Below are positions 59,501-64,000 of a DNA stretch of 64,000 bases, in pieces. Position 1 is the stretch's first letter; each line of letters starts with the position of its first letter. The notes under the pieces were generated by a model. That model worked only from the letters and a program-made list of their open reading frames with translations. It ran no database searches and was not told the DNA's origin. A program made the translations under genes and the position numbers. The stretch lies in the NCBI GenBank assembly GCA_037178855.1, contig JASJZC010000006.1, forward strand, positions 2,232,001-2,296,000, read 5' to 3'. Origin of the DNA: Oscheius sp. JU75 (taxonomy: Eukaryota > Nematoda > Chromadorea > Rhabditida > Rhabditidae).

Positions 59501-61875
59501 AAAGAGTACCTTTATAGCATTTCGGATTCTGTTAACTTTTTAGTATACTTCACTCGGTACTTTTTTCCAGTTTCGGTGAAACATTTCCCTTCAAAAAACA
59601 GGATTTAATAATGTTGTTTTTCTCTTGGAGAACTGTAGAATTTGCTCAACCTCAAGACGCGCTATCTTCCAGCAGCCAAAATCGAGCGACAAACACTTTT
59701 GAAACACCAACAGTTCTACGATTAAACGAAAGATGCAAAGTTTGGTACTATTTCCAAACTAGACTGGAGATTACTACTACTTCAAGGAACTTGAAGATTG
59801 CTACTTACTTGTTTATATTTACGTTTTGCGATTTGGACCAATGAAGAAAAATCATCATCCCAGTCAAATATATACTCTTCTGAAATAGTTCACCATCTTT
59901 ATGCAAAGTTTCACGGTTTGCATAAAATAAAAAAAAAAAGTTTTTTACTTTGCTCAGCGTGCCTTAAATTATCTAAAATGACCAATATTTAAAACTCACA
60001 GCTAAGAAGAAGTCATCTCCCATGCAGAGAGCACTTATTGGATCTCCAGTTCTCTGGAACACACCATTTTTTGAAGAACGACCAAGAACGACCTACCCTC
60101 TTCCTTCCAATGTAGTCGGAGGGGTTGATTTCGAGGACTCGGACCCTGAAAATCTGATTTTAGAGAAATAGTTGGCATTGCCTTTGTCAATAGTAGTACG
60201 TCCTATTTGTCCTACAATAAGGAAATCTTGCAACGTAATAAATTTCATGATTCTCCTCTTTATCAAATAGCTTACGTTTTTAAAAGCGCAGACAGCTCAA
60301 GATTAATAGATATCCCTTTCTGTTGAAACATTTCACTAACATTTGCTAATTTCAATCACGAGGGACAGAGAGAATGATACACTGCGACATTTTCTTTTTT
60401 TAGCCTTGGCTTTTGAACTTCCAGTTACTTTCAAGCACTTACTCATTCCCAAACTGAAGAATAAGGCGTTTGTATTCTAAAAAAAATCCCGAAAAATGGA
60501 TTACAACTTTAGCCGTTGATAGACCTCTTTTGGTGTTTTTAAAAGAAAGAACAACCGACAATACTAACTCTTGGCATGAAGTTCAGCTTCCATTGAGACA
60601 TCTATTGAAACGTATTGTCTACCATTTGATTCTCGATTTCAGAACTCAGAGAACTCTTTTTGGTTCTCTTTCCTCTTATTGTAGTTTTGTAACCAAAAGG
60701 ATGTTGGAAACAGAAAGGCATAATCTTCAACGTGCTTCCCCATGTATGTTTCACTTTTGGTACTAAAGCTATACCATTTTTCAATGAATGATCATGTTTG
60801 GGTCTTAGTTTATCAGGATTTCAATATTTCTCAGCTATCAATAGACAATCACCAATACCCTATGATTAATATACTGTCTTCAACTTCGCGTATTTCATAA
60901 TAGCCTTGAAACCAAAAAAAATCTGTAATTCATATAGTGTTGCAGCCCAGTTCTTCGGAGAGTTAGACAAGTTTCTTTTGTGTTTCACCTACGTCTCTAG
61001 TACTCAGTCAAGTGACAAAAACGTTTTCGTCTCTCGAACTCACTCATCACTGCCTACATGTCGACTAGCTGGAATCGAGATGGTCGAGCGTTTTGGCAGA
61101 TTGAAGTGCCAAATTAGATAGGTTTCGGCTCCTGCCACCACGGCAGCTTTCCCGTTCATGGCCACACATTTCGGGTCGACGTCTACGTACTGGAAAAAGA
61201 AGAATCCTGTCAATAGAACAAATATAAGTTACTAGCACGCACACGCCCACTTATCTACCAAGCATCGATATTGTCAAAGAAAATTGAGCTACTGAAACAT
61301 ACAAGATTGGCTTCGAACGAACAAGAATGTACTTTCTTCGGGCTGTTACATGTTTTGAACAGCTATGTGGACCTAGCAGTATTTGTGGTCACAAAGGTTC
61401 TTACATCATTTCTAGACGAAACATAAAAAGTGGAAGAGAAAAGTTTTTGCAGAACGGTCTGACAGAGATTGAAGCCTACGGTATAAAATGAAGTACATTA
61501 TACCTTAAATCAAATGTAAACCAAACACGTATTGCACAACAGAAATTAGCGGTTATTCTTATTCACAGAAGCATATTTGGATTATACGAGTTTTCATAGG
61601 TCGGAAAAATGTCTCATAGAGAGTTTAATATACTGGTGGACTAGAAAAACTGTTAATGCGTAAAAAAAACTCGATTCTCTTCTTATACAGGAGAAGTTTT
61701 GACAGTACAGGGGTATGGAGTTTTTTTATTTTCGATGAAAAAAAACAGCCCTCTGTACTGACATAACCCCTTGCTCCGTCAACCCCCCGTATTAAGAGAG
61801 AGCCAAAAACTCTTACCTTGAAGTCGACAGAAGTTCCAATGCTGTTGCAGAGCTGGAGGTAGAACTGAAGAGTCT
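47525..61875 (-). CDS. ifta-1: WDR35/IFT121, intraflagellar transport complex A subunit (5' part beyond window)
   Basis: Minus-strand exons follow WDR35 from its second beta-propeller to the C-terminus: 61875-61817 (LCNSIGTSVDFK), 61189-~61070 (YVDVDPKCVAMNGKAAVVAG), 60145-60097, 60053-60000 (RTGDPISALCMGDDFFL), 59034-58911, 58810-58758, 57904-57812 (DVWSFKWDC), ~57732-57670, 57000-56892, 56432-56341 (YIERNPHPKLW), 56298-56238, ~54809-54665, 54622-54576, 53330-53228 (VGEYYFERQKW), 53186-53057, 53014-52909, 52822-52667, 51971-51895, 51787-51650 (DSAWRGALAYHFYMMAQKQL), 49290-49199 (DAAMKTALHLLEYDDLLEPL), ~47970-47865, ~47820-47708 and 47664-47525. The C-terminus has the expected zinc-binding pairs CIHCERMIPDYSQFCPEC and CPSCHH..FCPLCHH. 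IFT-A drives retrograde transport in cilia. Roughly the first 400 residues are not in the window. Several introns exceed 1 kb and hold the piRNA-motif field. Confidence 0.93.
49694..50002 (+). pseudogene. Opposite-strand exon pair inside an ifta-1 intron
   Basis: After ttttttag (49693) a frame reads IEPKELDVVITHVEESTDFN and ends GYRAPGSVC|gtaagt at about 49814. After ccctttgacag (49870) it continues in frame AVLSLIRQRKKVILSTGTNR, then GRDYWTRPARSESIDSTF, with a stop at about 50002. No start exon was found, so it is probably a relic brought in with the inverted duplication. Not recognised. Confidence 0.45.
49820..50418. repeat. Inverted duplication, left arm
   Basis: Nearly identical (about 90% or more by eye) to the reverse complement of 50760-51300 with a spacer of about 340 bases. 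Anchors include TTGGACTCGCCCGGCCCGTT, CATCGTAGTCACGGAATCGA and GCGGAAGAAGTGTGACT. The left arm keeps an exon piece (about 49885-49935) that the right arm has lost. Confidence 0.9.
50030..50140 (-). CDS. 36-aa CxxC-x16-CxxC microprotein (left-arm copy)
   Basis: Begins MKPVCDSCGREVDSVTTMIG and ends EENEQSQD. Cys5, Cys8, Cys25 and Cys28 form a compact zinc-ribbon-like pair of CxxC knuckles with an acidic tail. TTTCAG lies about 8 bases upstream of the ATG, as for a trans-spliced nematode gene. It encodes the same protein as the right-arm copy. It may be a genuine small gene or an exon caught in the duplication. Confidence 0.5.
   Translation of the reverse strand: MKPVCDSCGREVDSVTTMIGDRDLCEQCEENEQSQD
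50530..50655. repeat. Diverged relative of the 55980 repeat, in the palindrome spacer
   Basis: Shares GACGTCTGTCTGCGACACATGTCAACT and ACGAGTTAGAAGAGA in the same order with 55990-56155, but is more diverged. It lies in the spacer of the inverted duplication. Confidence 0.5.
50760..51300. repeat. Inverted duplication, right arm
   Basis: Reverse-complement copy of the left arm with scattered substitutions and small indels. The two arms could form a long foldback if transcribed as part of the ifta-1 pre-mRNA. Confidence 0.9.
51044..51154 (+). CDS. 36-aa CxxC-x16-CxxC microprotein (right-arm copy)
   Basis: Same 36 residues as the left-arm copy. The two reading frames differ at only two bases by eye (a Pro and a Glu codon), both silent. 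AAAATTTCAG ends 8 bases before the ATG. The two copies point away from each other from the shared spacer. Confidence 0.5.
   Translation: MKPVCDSCGREVDSVTTMIGDRDLCEQCEENEQSQD
55980..56160. repeat. Foldback repeat with internal direct repeat
   Basis: CAACTCTAATCTGAGATAAT (about 56009) is inverted at about 56060 and again at about 56117 as TTATCCCAGATTAGAGTTG. Outer parts GCGTCCGTCTACGACACA and the complement of TGTCGCAAACGGAAGCCTC also pair. Same family as 50530-50655. Confidence 0.6.
57427..57480. repeat. Hairpin repeat, copy 3
   Basis: AATGTACTGCAAAATTGTAG, then TTGATCTG, then ATACAACTTTTCAGGGTAT. Same design as at 28798 and 44488. Confidence 0.6.
58165..58645 (+). mobile_element. LINE fragment in an ifta-1 intron
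   Basis: Reads GSRVSFDRKITLEVGSLNRS, then FAFNRFHEIFTNKRISFAQK, YRMCVEPCLLYASETWSTRE, and after a break TGRPKTRWRGGFVVQMGETW. Same family as the fragment at 34-480. The copy is frameshifted and lacks the RT core. Confidence 0.75.
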
Positions 61876-61899
61876 CTTTAGGAGAGTAGTAGGAAGGGG

Positions 61900-62404
61900 A
61901 GAAAACAGACAGGAGATATGCAGGCGAAAGAAAAAAGAACTCTAAAGGGGGAAGGAACAACGAGAGGGGCTGGGCATCAAAGATTGGACCCATTTGGGAC
62001 GAACAATGAGAAGATAGAGGAGGAGTGTTTCCCCATATGTCTGCCCAAAATGGTACCATAGAGCAATTTCTCCCACAAAAACACTTCCCCTACCAGGTAC
62101 TGCCAAAACGTCAGACCAAGAGAGCTGGTTCAGGCACTGTAAACAACCAGACTCGGTCAAAACTTTCTTCCCTGTCGCTGCCCAGACATCATCGTTTTCA
62201 TTTATCAAGGGCGGAGGGGACAGCAGCTGACTTGGCTTATCTCCCTGCCGAGTTGAAAGCTAGGGCATTGTTTAGGCGAGAGTCTTTCTCATCAACGGAT
62301 TGTATTTCTCACCTACCTGTTATCTCCTATCTATTTTCTCCCGTTCCTACTACTAAAGTCTCCCCTCCCACTGATAAGCCCATTCGACTTCTCATCAGTC
62401 TCCA
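61900..62404. other. ifta-1 intron / upstream region of the nuclease gene
   Basis: No WDR35 propeller exon could be found between 61876 and the window end, so the next upstream ifta-1 exon probably lies beyond 64000. If so, the nuclease gene is nested in that intron on the opposite strand. Pyrimidine-rich sequence precedes the nuclease ATG. Confidence 0.4.
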
Positions 62405-63583
62405 ATGGCCGACGAAGAGACTAATATTCGCTACGACATCGATGGAAAATACGTGCCTCATGTGAAGAGAGACTCTCGTGGACGGATTGTAAAAGCTTGG
62501 GGAACCATTCCCTACCAAGAAGACAGGCTAAAAGGCTCACGTATCACGCCGACTATTCGTCGATATTTGGAAGGAGATCTCTTGGAGGGAGATGATGCCG
62601 GCCATATCATACCCTTTTGTCTCGGAGGGTCTGGAAAAGATAAGGACAATGTCTTCCCGCAGAATGCTAGGGTGAGTCCTTCCTTGGTCTTCCCGAAGGC
62701 CTCATTTTCCGGTCAATCGCCGCCACGGGATCAACGAAAGAAGTCTGGCTGCGGGACAGCGTACTGGTCGCTATGCTCTCCACTTTGATTTCACGTGAGT
62801 AGTTTCTTTTTAGAAGGACTAGTGAGGGACTCGAAACATGACTGGCCCGCGTTGACATTTGCACCTGTTCTAGCGCGTCGTATGACGAAACATGTAGTCT
62901 AGTGGTATACACCACAGACTGTTACCGAAATGATCGGATTTCGATTCCGCGAAGTAAAAAATCTTGTTGCTTCTTATATACAATGTTTTTGAAACTAGAG
63001 GGGGCCAAATCCATTCATTATCTCTATTCCAGATTCATCTACGATTTGGAAGACGAAGGTAATGGTCGTCCAACTCAATCTGATCAAACCTACACTTGGA
63101 GGGAGAATGGGGTGACTAATCAAAAAAAGGAAATTAAAGGGTTTTTTCAGAAGGATTGTGAGGTTCGCTTCATTCTTGGCAACCCTTTGCCCAGTGTCAC
63201 TTCCAACATGGTAAGACTCTTTGTGTCTGTCTCTCTGTCTATTGTGATGTGAAACCAATTAAGTCTTAGATGAAAGATGCTGTCTATAAAGCATACATGG
63301 AGATTCGTCGCCTTCTGGCTGCAACCACCGGCCTTCTTCGAGATTTGGTCGTGGACACGATCAAATGTGTATTTTCCGGGATTGTTCGTAATGTCAGCTT
63401 CCTGTTGAACCATCCTCGTATGATGATCACCATTGGCATTGGCGCATTACTTTTCCCCGTGAGAAATTCTCCTTTCGCCTTGAGATTAGTTCAATTCAGA
63501 TCCTCCGTCATCCTCCATTGGCCCTGCCTGCTGCCAAAGGTGCAGCAGGGGCTGCAGCTGGTGGAGGCTGTTCTCTTATGTGA
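62405..63583 (+). CDS. DNA/RNA non-specific endonuclease-like protein with CaaX membrane tail
   Basis: The N-terminal exon ends in DDAGHIIPFCLGGSGKDKDN plus VFPQNAR. This is the core of the DNA/RNA non-specific endonuclease fold (DRGH-type motif with catalytic His, LGG, and NxxPQN), here with DAGH in place of DRGH. The next stretch, VNRRHGINERSLAAGQRTGR, supplies the expected VNR region but is out of phase by eye: only a 27-nt intron separates the parts, so this join may be a frameshift. Later exons read FIYDLEDEGNGRPTQ, CEVRFILGNPLPSVTSN, YKAYMEIRRLLAATTGLL, then a hydrophobic MITIGIGALLF and, in the last exon, an Ala/Gly-rich stretch ending GGGCSLM (stop 63581-63583). CSLM predicts farnesylation. 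The tail and 3' flank match GTPase C. No signal peptide is seen, so a cytoplasmic-face membrane location is inferred. Confidence 0.7.
62890..62945 (+). repeat. tRNA-like sequence in an intron of the nuclease gene
   Basis: GTAGTCTAGTGGTATACACC is an excellent A box of tRNA-Glu type. CGGATTTCGATTCCG about 30 bases later forms a T-arm-like hairpin. Acceptor strands do not pair, so it is a tRNA pseudogene or SINE head. Confidence 0.55.
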
Positions 63584-63880
63584 TCTGTCTTTACTCAGAT
63601 TGATTATGACTGCTTTTCTCACATGTTCCTATCTACGAATGAAACTACCCTAAAACCATTAGCTTCCATTCCTAAAGATTCCATTGTTTACCAGTTTATG
63701 ACCCAATCCAATGTAGACTATTCAATGCGTACTCCTTCGTTTACTATAAAAGCTTATCTTATGGCTTTGTTTTTTTCTGTGTTTGCTTAGTGAAACAGGA
63801 CGTATTGTTAATTACTGCCACTGGTAAAACTGCCCTGAGGCCGCGAACCGTACTCTTTCCATTCTAACCACAACAATTTA
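63584..63880 (+). repeat. 3' flank shared with GTPase C
   Basis: Counterpart of 44132-44430. High identity through CTTTACTCAGATT, CCTAAAACCATTAGCTTCC, GACCCAATCCAA and GCCCTGAGGCCGC. Confidence 0.85.
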
Positions 63881-64000
63881 GGCCCCTATGACTCTTACAT
63901 TCCTTTGGAGAACCTCTTCTTTTCTTATTTTAAACAGAAATATTACAGAATTTTACGCAATCTCAAATTGTTATTGGTTTTCTAACGAAATTATTAGCTC
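63881..64000. other. Window end, no feature seen
   Basis: AT-rich, no coding signal. Confidence 0.4.

Larger units (their letters stand above)
48264..61299. ncRNA. Putative 21U-RNA (piRNA) gene cluster: 34 Ruby-type motifs in ifta-1 introns
   Basis: Exact TGTTTCA (plus-oriented) starts at 51324, 51988, 52203, 52284, 52560, 53669, 53771, 53858, 53969, 54931, 55111, 55416, 55602, 56813, 57550, 58659, 60747 and 60981. The complement TGAAACA (minus-oriented) starts at 48264, 48344, 48782, 49138, 54876, 55279, 55642, 57113, 57189, 57351, 58015, 59423, 59577, 59700, 60324 and 61293. About 2-3 would be expected by chance in 13 kb. In C. elegans the core CTGTTTCA lies about 40 nt upstream of each 21U-RNA and acts as its promoter element. 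Almost all sites here fall in introns or gaps between exons. The RNAs themselves are inferred. Confidence 0.65.

Noticed and set aside
62890..62945. Functional tRNA gene
   Set aside because: A and B boxes are good but the acceptor strands do not pair and no clear anticodon arm forms.

Overview
This is a eukaryotic genomic window, almost certainly from a free-living-type nematode. The signs are many introns of only 35-50 nt with GT..TTTCAG borders, nematode 7TM chemoreceptor genes, RTE-like LINEs, mariner/Tc1 elements, and TTTCAG acceptors a few bases upstream of start codons that look like trans-splice sites. A dense field of the Ruby-type piRNA motif (TGTTTCA) argues for clade V (Rhabditina), where 21U-RNAs are kept. 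The species is not identified. Gene models were spliced by eye from splice consensus and reading frame.

Layout. 0-3.4 kb: a Srh/Sri-type chemoreceptor (minus), a TA-flanked MITE and LINE scraps. 3.4-5.8 kb: a complete oxysterol-binding-protein-related gene (minus). 7.5-7.9 kb: a small secreted Cys-rich peptide gene with a TATA box. 8.4-10.2 kb: an RS-rich nuclear-type protein of unknown function (minus). 10.8-13.2 kb: a 14-exon membrane-anchored carboxylesterase (minus). 15.0-15.8 kb: ATG101/EPG-9, an autophagy-initiation factor whose 5' exon was not found (minus). 15.9-21 kb: repeats, a deleted LINE, and a decayed Tc1/mariner element that splits an older open frame. 21.6-26.1 kb: two plus-strand hypothetical genes. 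26.5-33.6 kb: a dead LINE, hypothetical exons, a transporter remnant, a chemoreceptor plus its broken tandem copy, and a gypsy-type relic.

34-44 kb: three tandem plus-strand paralogues (A, B, C) of an AIG1-like GTPase family. A is truncated, B has a full P-loop domain plus a Cys/His-rich tail, and C has no visible Walker A motif but ends in a hydrophobic segment and the CaaX box CSLM. At 62.4-63.6 kb an unrelated DNA/RNA non-specific endonuclease-like gene ends in nearly the same hydrophobic-Ala/Gly-CSLM tail, and its 3' flank matches that of GTPase C. One membrane-anchoring cassette has therefore been placed on a GTPase and on a nuclease.

47.5-61.9 kb: the IFT-A ciliary gene WDR35/IFT121 (C. 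elegans ifta-1) on the minus strand; its N-terminal half lies beyond the window. Its large introns hold 34 exact copies of TGTTTCA/TGAAACA by eye, against about 2-3 expected, on both strands. This is most simply a 21U-RNA (piRNA) gene cluster housed in the introns of a ciliary gene. The same introns also hold a ~550 bp inverted duplication whose two arms each encode the same 36-aa CxxC-CxxC microprotein, a LINE fragment and other repeats.
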